The notes under the pieces were generated by a model, which had not been told where the DNA came from, searched no databases, and saw only the letters and a program-made list of their open reading frames with translations. The position numbers and the translations under genes were made by a program. Positions 51,801 to 62,774 of a stretch of 64,000 nt of DNA are shown piece by piece. This DNA is from Chamaelirium japonicum. Its lineage: Eukaryota > Streptophyta > Magnoliopsida > Liliales > Melanthiaceae. Numbering within the stretch: the first letter of the stretch is position 1; every line of letters starts with the position of its first letter. The DNA lies in the NCBI GenBank assembly GCA_947650365.1, contig OX393557.1:26724885-26788884 (forward strand). The letters run 5' to 3'.

Positions 51801-53530
51801 TTGTACCAGTGCCGAACCTGATCGGGCCAGACGCAGAGGGCCGACAGATCCCCGTCGACGTAGTGCGGCAGCAGGTTCCGAACGGACTCTGCTGCCTCAG
51901 GTTCCAAGAGAGCCTAACAAGACCATCAATCATCATACTCAATTCAGTTCTATAATTTGGACCCAGCTCCAATTACTTCTTCTACAGTGGGTCGGGCTGG
52001 ATTTGAATACTATGGGTTAAACCCTCACCAGGTGATCTGTTCTGCAGTCTAGTGAGTTAATTGGATCCGAACCAACCCAATTAACCTTTTGTCTCAATCA
52101 AGCAAATTTGATCCCACGCCATAGTTTGTGGCGAGGAGTCTGTAGCCTTCTGACCTTCGGTTAGGGTTTCAGATCTTGGCCTCCCCGGAGCCGGCGACGG
52201 CTCCGGGGAGGCCGTGACTTCAAGGTGGGGTGGCAGCGTGTTGGGATCCGGCTCTCTTCGGTCGATGGGGGTCTTCTGCTGTCGGATTTTGTGTTCGGTT
52301 CGGCGGCGTCGAGTTGGCGTGGTGGCCCCCGGGGTAGGCGTCGTCCTCAGCTGCTCTTCGGGACCGGATCTACTACCGGGTGCGACAGGGTGGTTGAATC
52401 TGGCCCTGGCGTTGAGGTTTCCGCCGGGGATTTCCAGTTCTCCCCTGTTGGTCGGTGACGGTGACGCTGCCTTGTCGTTCAGCAGAGGCGGAGGTCTATG
52501 GGGGTGGCGCAGCTCGTCTTCTTCGGTTCTATATTTTCAGCCGACGGTGGGAATGACCGGGAGGTGAAGCTCCTCCTCTTTGGTTTTTTGTTTATTTTGT
52601 GTTTTTGTGCTGTTGGGTTTGGTCCCGGGTTTCCGCCGGTGTGCGGGTTTCGGTTTTTGGTCTTCTTCCCCTTTCTGGTGGCTTTCCATGTGTTGTGCTC
52701 CTGTTTTTCTGCGTGTGTGGGTTTTCTTCTTCTGCTGCACCGGCATGTGGCGCCTCCCGGAGATCCGTTTGTGAACTCCCCTTTCCTTGAATACAAAAAA
52801 AAAAACCTTTTGTCTCAGGTAGCACCGGTCCCAATCCGAACCCAACCCAATTAGGGTAACTGGGTTGGGTTCGTATCCAGACCGGCGCTACCTGAGTGAG
52901 CTCTATCATTGCCGAATTTCGACAAATTTTATTACAAATAAATACAATTTCAAACCCAATAACGAAAAAATGAATCCGAGCTAGGTCAACAAGTAGGCCC
53001 AATCATGAATTATGATGTGTTGTGGAGCATTATTTCATCAAATCGGGTGTTAACTCACAACCCTTAAAATGATTGGGAGAAACCACTGGTGAGAGGTTCT
53101 TAGCCATTCGATCAACTGCAACAGCTCTGATACTGCCATGTGAGAACGTCCAGAGTGCCCAAAAGGACCAAAAGGCCGACCTTTTGAAGGGAGGAGAGCA
53201 CATCGGGTATATTAAAAGAGGCTACCCCACTCCCCTTACAGATGTGGGACTTAACAGTTCAACACCCGCCCGCCCACAGAGCGTGTTTCATCGTTAACGG
53301 GTGCGACAGGACCACTCGGGAGACAAGAATCTTGCAGCCATTCTGTATGGATCCTAAACAATCCTACCAGACTGTAAACAGGTCTTGAAGGTGTTTACCT
53401 GGGCGATCCGGCAGGTCAGGATGTGGCCCTCTTTGCTCCATGACCAAGCTCCCGGAGCTGAAACTAGAATCAAGCCGATCATCAACGGCAGAAATCTCGC
53501 GAGCCCACCGCCACCACCACCGAAGGCCAT
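47400..53530 (-). CDS. S1/P1-type nuclease (plant ENDO family), nine exons
   Basis: Exons on the minus strand are 53530-53399, 51913-51733, 50364-50257, 50164-50109, 50029-49946, 48998-48903, 48753-48689, 47745-47672 and 47524-47400. The CDS is 921 nt, giving 306 residues. A signal peptide ends before Trp31, so the mature enzyme starts WSKEGH as S1/P1 nucleases require. Zinc ligands are all present: W31, H36, D75, H90, H152, D156, H162, H186, D190 in precursor numbering. Conserved blocks CVWPDQVRHWY, SPLHFIDTPD, FLSHFMGDIHQPMHVGF and NLHHVWDREIIL are intact, with paired cysteines and N-glycosylation sequons (NFT, NLT). These enzymes cut single-stranded DNA and RNA in vacuolar or secretory compartments and work in senescence and programmed cell death. 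Sequence is closest to the ENDO4/5-like group, from memory. Intron 8 uses a GC donor. Introns 1 and 2 each contain a retroposon. Confidence 0.94.
47671..47671 (-). other. GC splice donor of nuclease intron 8
   Basis: Exon 8 ends ...CTATCAG and the intron starts GCAAGT (47671 downward). It ends in an AG before exon 9 at 47525. The frame and protein (GKTLS then DDYFNSR) are continuous only with this junction. AG|GCAAGT is the strong consensus of the minor GC-AG class. Confidence 0.85.
48808..48869. repeat. (GA)n microsatellite in a 149-bp intron
   Basis: About 30 GA units fill much of nuclease intron 6 (48754-48902), leaving short flanks to both splice sites. Confidence 0.9.
49304..49838. mobile_element. 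Inverted-repeat MITE in nuclease intron 5
   Basis: The left end (ggattttttaatatagtcc, aattaggctgattgtatatt) is mirrored by the right end (aatatacaattagcct, ggctatgtgcaaaaaatcc), giving imperfect arms of about 75 bp. It is non-coding. Target duplications were not resolved. Confidence 0.6.
50656..51400 (-). mobile_element. Poly(A)-tailed retroposon copy A, nuclease intron 2
   Basis: Read on the minus strand it is GC-rich and ends in a 13-A tail (50668-50656) after ccccctttaatgaaac-like text. It shares with copy B (52097-52803) a colinear series of blocks: ttagggt near the start, ggcctcc, ggatcc, tccgccgg, cgccggtatgtggcgcc (caccggcatgtggcgcc in B) and ggaggtcc (ggagatcc in B). It lies in the sense orientation of the nuclease. 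The 5' boundary is uncertain (about 51370-51425) and no target duplication was found. Confidence 0.65.
52097..52803 (+). mobile_element. Poly(A)-tailed retroposon copy B, nuclease intron 1, 14-bp TSD
   Basis: The 707-bp unit ends in a poly(A) run (52795-52805) after cctttccttgaatac. A perfect 14-bp target duplication aaccttttgtctca lies at 52083-52096 and 52804-52817, as expected for target-primed reverse transcription by LINE machinery. It is GC-rich with no recognised reverse transcriptase or endonuclease domain. No A/B boxes are seen near its 5' end, so it looks like a non-autonomous, LINE-derived retroposon rather than a tRNA SINE. It is antisense to the nuclease. Confidence 0.8.
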
Positions 53531-53537
53531 CGCGACC

Positions 53538-53539
<2 letters not shown>

Positions 53540-53598
<59 letters not shown>
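53540..53598. repeat. (CT)n tract just upstream of the nuclease start
   Basis: About 29 CT units on the plus strand (GA on the coding strand) end roughly 10 bp upstream of the nuclease ATG, so they would be transcribed as a purine-rich 5' leader. Confidence 0.9.
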
Positions 53599-53600
<2 letters not shown>

Positions 53601-53869
53601 AGATGCACAAGATGATCAGTTCTCACACCACCCAGGCTTAATTTATTGAATCCCATGGATAACTTGAGAAGCCCAAGTGCTCTTTGAGTGCAAGCCTCAT
53701 GTTTCCCTCCTCATCACTTCACATTAAACTCTTTACTTCTCTCATGCAAGCAATGGGCAGATACACCCAATAACAGAAAAAGCATCTTTCAAACACGTAA
53801 CCAAAAACTACTACTACTACTCCAGTACGCAACTTGTTTACATAGCAAAGACTTTGTGGAAGCTTTGCT

Positions 53870-53903
<34 letters not shown>

Positions 53904-54663
53904 GGTGGGGAGGGATGGCCGGGTGTAGAGTAGGCAAGATCTGATGAATTTTTTTCGGCATCGGACGGTCCTGATCGTTCCTCCTTCGATGGTCCCTTAG
54001 CTTGAGAGGGTGGCGGTGGTGTCGCTGTCCGTCTTTCCGGGTGACACCTCGCTCCGGCCATCCCAGCTTAAGGGGGTTGTTGGCATCATTCCAGAACAGT
54101 CTGTTTCTATTCTTAGTTCCAAATTTTAAAAGTAACGGATAGCATTTGCTCCGGTGGAAATGAAGGATTTGAGAATGATATTATATCACTTCGTGTGTTT
54201 CTATGCTAACCGGAACACTGAACTATCGAATTACATTAGAAATAGTAATAAAGGGGATTATCCTCTTCTGGAAGAGATTTAAGCGGAACACTTGTTTCTC
54301 ATGCCAAACACCCCCCTAAGTTGCTGAGAAGAGAATGGGAGGGCTTGATGCGAGGAGGACGCGGTTGAGGACCAAGGCGAGGCGGATCCCGCCTGGGCCA
54401 ATCTCTTCTCGACAGGTGGTAGCCGTGTGAGGAAGTACTCATCTGCAGAGTATGCTTAACATGTGAGCATGGATGGCATGAAAATATAACAAAAACAAGT
54501 TTTTTTTTCTTTACAATTAATTTCAAAAAACAATGTAGGGGCTAATTTGCAAAAGTCAAGGTGGTTTTGTGCAATTACGGTAAATTTCAGACAAATATGC
54601 AAGAAAAACCCTCCTAAATTAACATTGCTGGCCATACACCATACACGACTTCAAAAATAAATG

Positions 54664-54880
54664 GGTCACCCACCAAGGGATAGGGGAGGTGCTAAGCAAC
54701 TGATGCTTTGATGAGGAGGTTGTGGGTTCAATTCCTCACCTCCCTTGAGTCACCCAAGAGTGCATAGAGAAACTTCCGAGTGGGTCGGTGCATATTTTTG
54801 GAGGGATTAGTCCGAGCCCAAAGTGGGTTCATTGCGTGAAAGGTTTTGGGACACCCGCCGATGTAAAAAACAAAAAAAAA
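54664..54880 (+). mobile_element. SINE candidate with B-box and A-rich tail
   Basis: A B-box-like ggttcaattcct (about 54725-54736) lies about 40 bp after a weak A-box-like tgctaagcaactgatgc. The segment ends in an A-rich tail with one C (54866-54879). This suits a tRNA-derived SINE; ends and target duplication are unresolved. Confidence 0.45.
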
Positions 54881-54891
54881 CCATAGATGGT

Positions 54892-55200
54892 GTTATGAGA
54901 TCGGCTTTACGTGTGGCTGTCCATCGTCCGATCTCTGTCATGGAATTGGGATTTCTCATGGTTATTTGGGTCCTAAGTTTATTCACCCTATAAATAATGC
55001 ACGACCTCAAGGGTGGGGGTACGGTTTTACGGTTATCTCTTCTCTTCCGTTTCTTAACACGTTATCAGCACGATCACACTCACGGGAGAGAGATTGCAGA
55101 AGAGAGCAAGGGACAAACATCATGACGACGAAGTTCGCGGCAATGAACCTCGCTATGACAACTCAACGAACCACCGTGGCTCCGATCTACACCAGGTATG
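54892..55200 (+). mobile_element. Possible 5' end of a truncated LTR element
   Basis: A 168-bp stretch from tgttatgagatcgg to tttcttaaca (54892-55059) has TG...CA ends and a TATA-like ccctataaataatgc at 54987. It is followed by cgttatcagcacga, a primer-site text seen after LTRs of some plant copia elements. An ATG follows at 55122. No pol sequence or second LTR is present. Confidence 0.35.
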
Positions 55201-55393
55201 TGTTGGAAATTTAACCGTTCTATACTAGCAAACTTAGGAGCTTAATCAAATCCTTAATATTGAAAGATATATTATTTAATAAGTATTATTTTTGCAAGCA
55301 ACGATACATCATAAATTTCTTTTAGAAATGGTTTGCCAAGGCAAAGCGGATTCTATGGAACCGTCATTCACCTTGCCGAACTTTTCTAAATAT

Positions 55394-55460
<67 letters not shown>
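55394..55460. repeat. (GA)n microsatellite
   Basis: A GA tract of about 65 bp, in intergenic sequence. Confidence 0.9.
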
Positions 55461-55461
<1 letters not shown>

Positions 55462-57252
55462 CCTAAATATTATTTATCGCTATTTAGGTTTTGTATTAGA
55501 TACAAGTCGTTTTAATGGATTTAACAATAACAAAGAAATAGAGTTAGAAATTCTGGCCTGATGGTCGAAGCACGCTATGACATTGCCCCCCTCGTGCGGG
55601 TCTTGTGGTAATGATTCTTGGAGATACGACGACCCCGGTCAGGTGACCTCCTTCTTGTCGGCACGATTTCAAGAAGGATTTGCGAACCTCGATGAACTTT
55701 TAGGAACCAAACGACTCGACGAATATCTTCTCAAAGCAGGGAGGTAGCATCGTAGCACAACTTTGATCCGAGAGATGGAGTCTTCTCGGAGCTAGTTGCA
55801 GCACCGCAACACGAACTCGAGAGAACGGGAGAGGGAGAGGCAGAAAGTAATTCCGATATTCGGATTGTGTTTGCTCTATGGCTGCACTGGGCCTTATATA
55901 GGCCTCGGGCAGTTAATAGAGGGCTGAATGAGGGGAGCAGTTTATGGGTTGCGATCAAGCCCATTTACTCCGCACGTTACAGCTCGTAGAGAGCTTGCCC
56001 GTAACGGCTAGCATGCAGTGCTTCTCGCGTAACAGCTAGTGTCCCAAATAGGAAATAATAAGTAGTGGAGGGCTTAAAAGTAAAAATAAAAATAAGGCAG
56101 GTGTGGATCTGTCCATTTTCAGAGGTGCTATCGTGTCCGGTCCGCGGGCACACACACACGCGCCGCCCAGCCCAAGAGGACAATCCTTTTAAGTTGGTAG
56201 GGGATTTCTCCCATTATCGATATGGGACTAAACCCCTATATATTTTGTGTGGTTTTTAAACTCACACCCAACAGTATGTCCCGTCTGTTGTACCACTATT
56301 GCAACCCGTCGGAGACATATGACAGTACCCGGGCCGTCCGGCAACACCGCCGACGCCAACCCACCCGAGGTCGCCGGCCGGCCGACGTGGCCCGTGCACG
56401 CGTGCATGCGTCCAGATGCCGGGCATGTGGGTGGCGGGCCTGGCGGCTGAGGCTATGAGTATATGAGAGGGTGATGTGATTAGGGTCTATTTTAACCCTA
56501 AAATCATTTGCTTTACTTATTTTGCCCCTCTCCTTGAAGTCACACTCAACATCCAATTTTTTTAACCCTTTCGGTTGCACTTGGCTTTAATTTGACCCGA
56601 CCCGATTGCATGTTCTGAACCCAAGCTGATTTATAATTTTAGTGATTGAACCCAAAACTACAGACCTTGAGCGACTGCCAACCAGGGCCGGTCATAAGAT
56701 TTTTGGGACCTAGGATGAAGATAAAAATTATGACCCTTTTATATATACTATTAGGCATAAAACTAACATAAAAGTAAAAAAAAAACAAAACAACAAAAAT
56801 AAAATATTACTTTATATATCATGTTGAATTAAAACTAGCATAATTAAATATTTCAGATAACTAAATTATAGAAAAGAAATTAAAATAACATACAATCATT
56901 TTATATATATTGCTGGATTTTCTAAACAATAAAATTTACATTTTCATCAACATAATTTTATTTATTTTTAAAGAAAAGACACCTATAACCATTTTTGCGT
57001 CTCTCCAAGTTGCATTTAGTTACTGGATTCGCCTAGAACTGCAACAGGAAGAGGAGCAAAAGCAGTTATTAATGCCCTATTTTCGAGCAGAAACTATTAT
57101 ATTAATCAAGAATTGGAAAAATGATCAAAGAACTTTACAAAGAGGCAAAATTAGCTAGCATTAGTCATCATATCCATCAAATGTGAAAGATGGGTCATGT
57201 CTATTTCTTTAAAAATTAAACAAAATGCCTACTTATTGGAATATTTAAGTGG

Positions 57253-57253
<1 letters not shown>
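55461..57253. other. Intergenic, no gene recognised
   Basis: 55560-56290 is moderately GC-rich with TATA-like ccttatataggcc (55892) and ccctatatattttg (56234), and resembles LTR sequence, but no partner LTR or primer site was found. 56640-57250 is AT-rich and shows nothing. Confidence 0.35.
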
Positions 57254-57283
<30 letters not shown>

Positions 57284-57293
57284 AAAAAAAAAA
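57254..57293. repeat. Adjacent C20-A20 homopolymers
   Basis: Twenty C residues (57254-57273) are followed directly by twenty A residues (57274-57293). Confidence 0.9.
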
Positions 57294-57656
57294 TGCTATA
57301 AGAAAAATGAAAAACTGACCAGGTTGTGTGATTCAGAGCTTAGAGTCATGCGGAAAGAGAGGCAACAACGAGAAAGCGGATGAAAAGATGAGGAGAAGAT
57401 GGATTGGTAGATCTGGAAGGAGGGAAATCGAAGGCGAGAAGGACCACAATGGGTGTGGTGGTTGGTGAATGAGTGGTCCGGTTGAGAGTCTTCACTGGAA
57501 ATGGAAACCAGAGGGCAAAGCACTGTGGGGGAGGATTTCGGCAGTCGTACGTAACCCCCCTCCGACAGTCGATTGAAGGGTTGAATATTTGAGATGTGTC
57601 GCACTGTAGAGTGCTGAGCTATCAAATGCTGAGCTGTTACGCTAACACTATTGAAT

Positions 57657-57658
<2 letters not shown>

Positions 57659-57727
<69 letters not shown>
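57659..57727. repeat. (GA)n microsatellite
   Basis: A GA tract of about 68 bp with an early gaaaga interruption, in intergenic sequence. Confidence 0.9.
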
Positions 57728-57730
<3 letters not shown>

Positions 57731-58039
57731 TTGACACAGGGTGTGGTGACGAAGTTCGACCGAAGCCTACGTCTCATTGCGGTAAGACACAACTTTTGAT
57801 TCCACTATCTCTGAGTAAAGTAGAGCTATTCTCAATAGACCTAAGAGTGCATATACAAGTAAACAGAGGGTAGAGTAGACTTGAATGAAATCTGAAAACC
57901 AGAAGGCTCTGTGAGCCCTAGAAAACAGAAAGTGGGATCTGAAAACCAGAAAGCTCTGGAATCTGAAAATCATTAATAAATGTTATTAATACTAATCTAT
58001 TTTTAGAAAAAAAATATAATGTTGGAAAGGTCTTGCCGA

Positions 58040-58262
58040 ACTTTAAAATAAAACTGATATTAAATGGTTTTAGGGGTGTATTGGTTATTTTTAAAAAATG
58101 AACAGTATTTTGGAGGCTAGGGTGGACTCCAAATCCCACTAATCCTGCATATATGGAGGTCGGATCTCCAAATCTCCAAAATGAAGGTCGAAATGGAGGC
58201 CAGTTGGAGTGCCTTCCGCCTCCATTTTGAAGATATAGAGGATGGTTGGAGATGCTCTTAGC
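58040..58262. mobile_element. MITE-like fragment
   Basis: The stretch has paired inverted segments (gacctccatatatgcag-type text against atggaggtcgg) and a right end gttggagatgctctta. That ending, which reads taagagcatctccaac on the other strand, is common to many plant MITEs. The left end is not defined. Confidence 0.35.
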
Positions 58263-58480
58263 AGGGGGTGCCACATAAGGCTCCCCCGGCATATATTATA
58301 GTAGATAGGAAAGGAAGTGTCACGTAGCACTCAAGGATGCAGTCACGGACGAGACTAGCTATCGATAGGGAATGCGAGAATGGACACGTCATCGAATCAC
58401 AACCCTTTGATGAAATGTGTGTCAGAGCTGAGGTAATCACATGTCGGGGGGAGGCATTCATCGAGCGGATGTGATGTTGA

Positions 58481-59020
58481 TAGGGCTGGCAATGGGCTGG
58501 ACCCATGCCGGACTCAACCAAGCCCGGATCTAGACCCATATTTTTTTCTTCGGCCCAAGTCCGGCCCTTTTTATATTGAGCTTTAAAGACAAGCCCCAAG
58601 CCCAATCCTGTATTAAGGATTCAGGCTTGGGTCAAGCCCTGACCCGAAAGCCTTCATTGACCAACTTTCTTCGATAAACTTATTTGACATTAATAGATGT
58701 TGTTAGCATAATTTTTTTATTTTACAAAATAAATGTTTTTATTTTACAAACTACGCCGTAAGCTTGTAATGACTATAAGAAACTCTAAAGATTTTCCCTA
58801 ACATAGTGTTTGTTCTCTAATCGAATGGAAAAATTCCATTCCTAGTAAACCCGACCCCAACTATAAAAGTGGGCCAGATTATTGCTGGACGTGTACTAGC
58901 CTAAGCCCAGCCCGTTCTGGTTTCAGGTCAAAATTGTAAGCCCCGGCCCATTTGTAGTGTTTGTGAAGTAGACCCAAACCCGTTCAAAATGGGCCGGATC
59001 TGGGCCCATCGCCAGCCCTA
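58481..59020. mobile_element. hAT-type MITE of the TAGGG(G/C)TGG family
   Basis: 540 bp with inverted ends tagggctggcaatgggct and ggcccatcgccagcccta. The termini match those at 1442, 40513 and 60027. The flanking octamers gatgttga and gacgtggc agree at only 5 of 8 positions, so the target duplication is decayed or the true edges differ slightly. Confidence 0.65.
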
Positions 59021-59949
59021 GACGTGGCTCGTTGCATGCAATGTGCGCCAACCCCTTCTTCGGATGTCTGTGATGCCACGAGAGTGGGCAACTGACGGCG
59101 TACGTTGGTATCCCTCTAAAAAAAAATTTAATGAAGATACATCGTTTCTCTTTGGTTTCCCCTACACCCACTTAAAAAAAAAAAAAAAAAAAAAAAAAGA
59201 CTATCTCATCTCCTCCTCATACCCCACCACCTCCATTCACCTTACCCCACCCCCACCTCATACACCACTACCACCCTCCCACCTCATCCCACCTTCTTAG
59301 CTGGTGATCGATCACTCCCTTCCTCATCTTTGGCGACATCCCCCCCCCTCTCCTCTCCATTTTCAGTGTGCATTCACTTTCTCAATCTCCACCTCCTCCC
59401 CGTTTAGGTTCCACCCCCCTCCTCCCTGTCTGACGCACGAACCAAAGAGGAAGTGGGGCGGCCGTTAGGCTATTAGTTTTTTTTTTCTTGGGTTAGGGTT
59501 TTGGTGGGACAAGGAGAAGGGACGACAATGGAAAAGACGGAGGATGCGGCGGTGGGCTCCTCCCCATTTTTGTTGAACCTAATTGAACATCCACTGCCAG
59601 AGCTTATCACCAATGCCAAATTGAACCTAGACCTAACCCTAATCTCAGGACATTTTTTAGGTTTCTGAAGAAAATCAGGGACCTTAGGCGAAAGAGACCT
59701 TAGAGCAAGCCCAACAACCTCTGCAAAAGGACAAATGACCCGGTTGCTAAGCCACTTTATGCCACCTCAGCTTTGGTGAGTCCTCACCAAAGAGTGCATA
59801 TAGCATACTCTCGAAAAGGCTCAAAATGTCGTATTACGTGTCGGCGATCGCAATGTACTTCAGCCTTTCTCGAGCGTCAGATCATGGGCGGGCTGGGTTG
59901 ATGAACTAGTGAAAATAGGTGGGCCCGACATGGTTTAACGAATTTGGGT

Positions 59950-61500
59950 GGGGCCTACATGGGGATCCCACCGTTGATGAGTCCGTTGGAGCGTGGCTTG
60001 GAAGGATAATCACCAAATATAGTAGGTAGGGCTAGCAATATCGGACCCAACACGACTCGACAGCAAGTTAGCGGGTTTGGATCAGGGCTAAACGGATTTG
60101 GGTCGTAAACAGGTCGACAAGATAGACCCGTTTAATAAACGGGTCAGGTCTGGGTTTAGGGTCTGGATACGGTAGACTCAGGAAGATCCGTTTAAAATTC
60201 ACCGGGTCGTGTCGGGTCGGGTCTACCCGCAATCCGATACTATAATATATAGTATCAGCGAGCCTATCAGGTAATGTCGGGTAGTCGGATCGAGTCAGAT
60301 CGGGTCAACTAAATAAATCGTATGGTAAACGGGTCTTATCGGGTCTACCCGTTTATAAACGGATCGGGTACGGGTTTAGAATCTAGACACGATTAGTTAA
60401 ACGGGTCGGGTCCGGATCTAGGGGTTTTGGATATGATCCGAAACTAAACATGACATGAACCCGACCCGACATGACCCATTGCCACACCCAATGGTAGGCT
60501 ATGACATTTGATGAGTGGGTTGTTGAGGCTCTTATGTTTGTTCTGTTCATCGAAACGATATGTTGTTAGGGGCCACTCACACATTAACCCAATAAAAAGA
60601 ATTTCCATACATCGAATCTGAGTATATTTAATGCTTTGCTGAGCTTAGGGTGGGGCTCACACGTTAACCCAATAAATAAATAAAATTTTTTTCCCATCTT
60701 TTATACATTAAATTTAGATATATTTAATTTTGTTGAGCAGTTTGCTAAGTATGAGTGGGCCCACATGGGGACCCCATTGTTGATAGCCTGTTGGAGTGCG
60801 ATTTTGAAGAATAATCACCAAATATGGTGGGCCAGGCAATTGGTGAGTGGGTTACTGAGGCCGTTGTACATGCTCTTAGGCTTGTCCAAGTTGTCATGTT
60901 CATTGAAATGATATATTGTTCGCAATGTTTTTAAAACCGAACCGTTCCTTGAACCGAAAAAGAGGACCGAGTTACAGCCTTACAAGTCACTGGTTCAGCC
61001 GCTGCGTCAGCCCATGGTTGGACCGTGACATCATCACGATATCACAACTAAATTAATTTATTATTATTTATTTTTAAAAATAGTTAAAAAAAAAATTTCT
61101 ATTATTTTTTTAAAATTTTTTTATTGTCGAGTAAAAATAATTAACATCTAGCAAACACATGATGAGATAAAGGGCACAAAAATAAAAAAAGGATTTTAAG
61201 ATTTTTTAATAAACAACGGTTCATTGAACTGTCGAACAGGTCATGTGGGTCGGCAGTTCAATCGGGTTTATGGTAATTCTAATTCTTTTGTTTCTCAGAT
61301 CGAGAATCTGAGCCGGCTCGCGGTCTATCGTTTGACCAAATGTAATGGGCCAGGGGCATTTTGTATGTGGATAGCTTAGGCCGTTACATGCTCTTACGCT
61401 TGTCCTATTCACAGTAAACTCCGAAAGTCAGGGACTGCTCACACATCAATCCAATAAAAAGAATTTCCCATCTTTTCTATATACATCAAATCCGGGCATA
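59950..61500. repeat. Three partial copies of a local repeat unit
   Basis: Segments around 59950-60026 plus 60491-60640, 60755-60930 and 61335-61500 share acatggggatccc-type text, cgttggagcg, aataatcaccaaatat, aggctcttatgtttgt / atgctcttaggcttgt and acccaataaaaagaatttcc. The first copy is split by a hAT MITE. The second and third are separated by about 400 bp starting ttttaaaaccgaaccgttcc, which looks like another insertion. Confidence 0.6.
60027..60490. mobile_element. hAT-type MITE with 8-bp TSD (one mismatch)
   Basis: 464 bp with ends tagggctagcaatatcgg and attgccacaccca and an interior rich in cgggtc/gacccg. The duplication atagtagg (60019-60026) versus atggtagg (60491-60498) matches at 7 of 8. 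The neighbouring repeat copy at about 60810 (aatatggtgggc) shows the unoccupied site. Confidence 0.85.
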
Positions 61501-61506
61501 CCTTTA

Positions 61507-61748
61507 GGGTACGTTTGGATACGTTTCGATTCTAGGATTCTGAAATCCCGGAATCTCTAAAAAAATATAAAGAGTGTTTGGATACAACCCGGTCCCAAAA
61601 AGTATTTTTGTAGAAAGTTCAAAATGTACTTTTGAGAACCATTTTTTGGAACCTAAAATCAAGGATTAGGACGCCAGAGCCCTTTTTTTAAATTTTGGGA
61701 TTCCTAGCTTCTAGAATCCTAGAATCACAATCCTATCCAAACATAGTC
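61507..61748. mobile_element. MITE with TTA target duplication
   Basis: Ends gggtacgtttggatacg and atccaaacatagtc are imperfect inverted repeats flanked by TTA (61504-61506 and 61749-61751), consistent with a PIF/Harbinger-type MITE. It is non-coding. Confidence 0.5.
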
Positions 61749-61879
61749 TTAGGATTCTGATTATGGGATTCTAGAAGCCCGGAAACACAAAATTTATTTT
61801 CGGCTATAGGAAAATAGATCTCTGAAGTATATTTTAGGCTCTCCAAAAAGATGCGTTATTACGATCTAGTTGTAACTAA

Positions 61880-62053
61880 GGCCTTGTTTGGATAGGATTC
61901 TAATTCTAGGATTTTAGGAGCCTGAAATCCCAAAATCCCAAAAGATGACTCAGGAGCCCGGAGGCTCGATTTTGGGCTCCAGAAAACAGCAGCCTCTTTC
62001 TTTTTTAGGGTCCAGAACCTGGAACCGGAGCGTATCCAAAGTCCAAACAGGCC
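61880..62053. mobile_element. MITE abutting the quinone oxidoreductase start
   Basis: Ends ggccttgtttgga and tccaaacaggcc form an inverted pair. The right end lies 67 bp upstream of the ATG at 62120, so it must contribute to the promoter or 5' leader. No exact target duplication was seen. Confidence 0.5.
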
Positions 62054-62119
62054 CTTGAACGCTCTCCTTTCTCTCTTACGCTCTGTACAGAGATAAGACC
62101 GGTGACCGGTGGGAGGAAG

Positions 62120-62441
62120 ATGAAGGCCGTCGTGATCACGAGCCCCGGCGGCCCGGAGGTCCTCCAGGTCGAGGAGGTGGAGGACCCGGCGGTCGGAGAC
62201 GACGAGGTCCTGATCAAGGTGGAGGCCACCGCCCTCAATCGGGCCGATACGCAGCAAAGGAAGGGTTTGTACCCGACGCCCAAGGGCGCCAGCCCCTACC
62301 CCGGCCTCGAGTGCTCCGGCACTGTCCTCTCCGTCGGTAGATCGGTCGCCCGCTGGAAGATCGGCGATCAGGTGCTCCTCTCCCCTCCGATAAAGCTAGG
62401 GTTCTGTACCGAGAATTAGGTTAGGAGAAGGCCGAACAGCT

Positions 62442-62476
<35 letters not shown>

Positions 62477-62774
62477 CGTGTAGATTAGAAATCTGGGATG
62501 TTATCGAAATGAAAATTGGGGTTTTGACATTGATACCATGCTGTTTTTTCTTTCAACCTCCGTATCTGAATCGAAAATTTGTCATTGAGTGTAGGTGTGT
62601 GCCCTTCTTTGCGGCGGAGGGTATGCCGAGAAGGTGGCAGTGCCGGCCGGGCAGATCCTTCCCATTCCGCAGGGTGTCTCTCTGATCGATGCCGCGAGCT
62701 TTCCCGAGGTGGCATGCACTGTCTGGTCGACTGTGTTCATGATGAGCAAGCTGTCCCCTGGGGAAACTTTCCTT
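62120..62774 (+). CDS. PIG3-type NAD(P)H quinone oxidoreductase, first two exons (partial)
   Basis: Exon 1 is 62120-62371 (84 codons) and exon 2 is 62595-62774 (60 codons). Both junctions are phase 0 with GT-AG ends. The 144 residues form the N-terminal GroES-like catalytic domain of the medium-chain dehydrogenase/reductase superfamily: MKAVVITSPGGPEVL start, ALNRADTQQRKG, PGLECSGTV, CGGGYAEKVAVPAGQ, EVACTVWSTVFMM. This is the plant homologue type of TP53I3/zeta-crystallin, reducing quinones with NADPH. It is probably cytosolic, as no transit peptide is seen. The nucleotide-binding GxxGxG part should follow exon 2 but lies past 64000. Intron 1 contains 32 consecutive G residues. The GTG at 62102 is not needed as start because ATG 62120 gives the family N-terminus. 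Confidence 0.93.
62442..62473. repeat. Poly-G run of 32 in intron 1
   Basis: Thirty-two consecutive G residues between aacagct and ttacgtg, 70 bp inside intron 1 of the oxidoreductase. Confidence 0.9.

Noticed and set aside
52214..52567. 117-residue frame in retroposon copy B
   Set aside because: GC-rich frame without a recognisable domain; weak resemblance to a frame in copy A follows from nucleotide homology of the two retroposons.
62102..62119. GTG start six codons upstream of the oxidoreductase ATG
   Set aside because: The ATG at 62120 gives the standard family N-terminus and no non-AUG start is needed.
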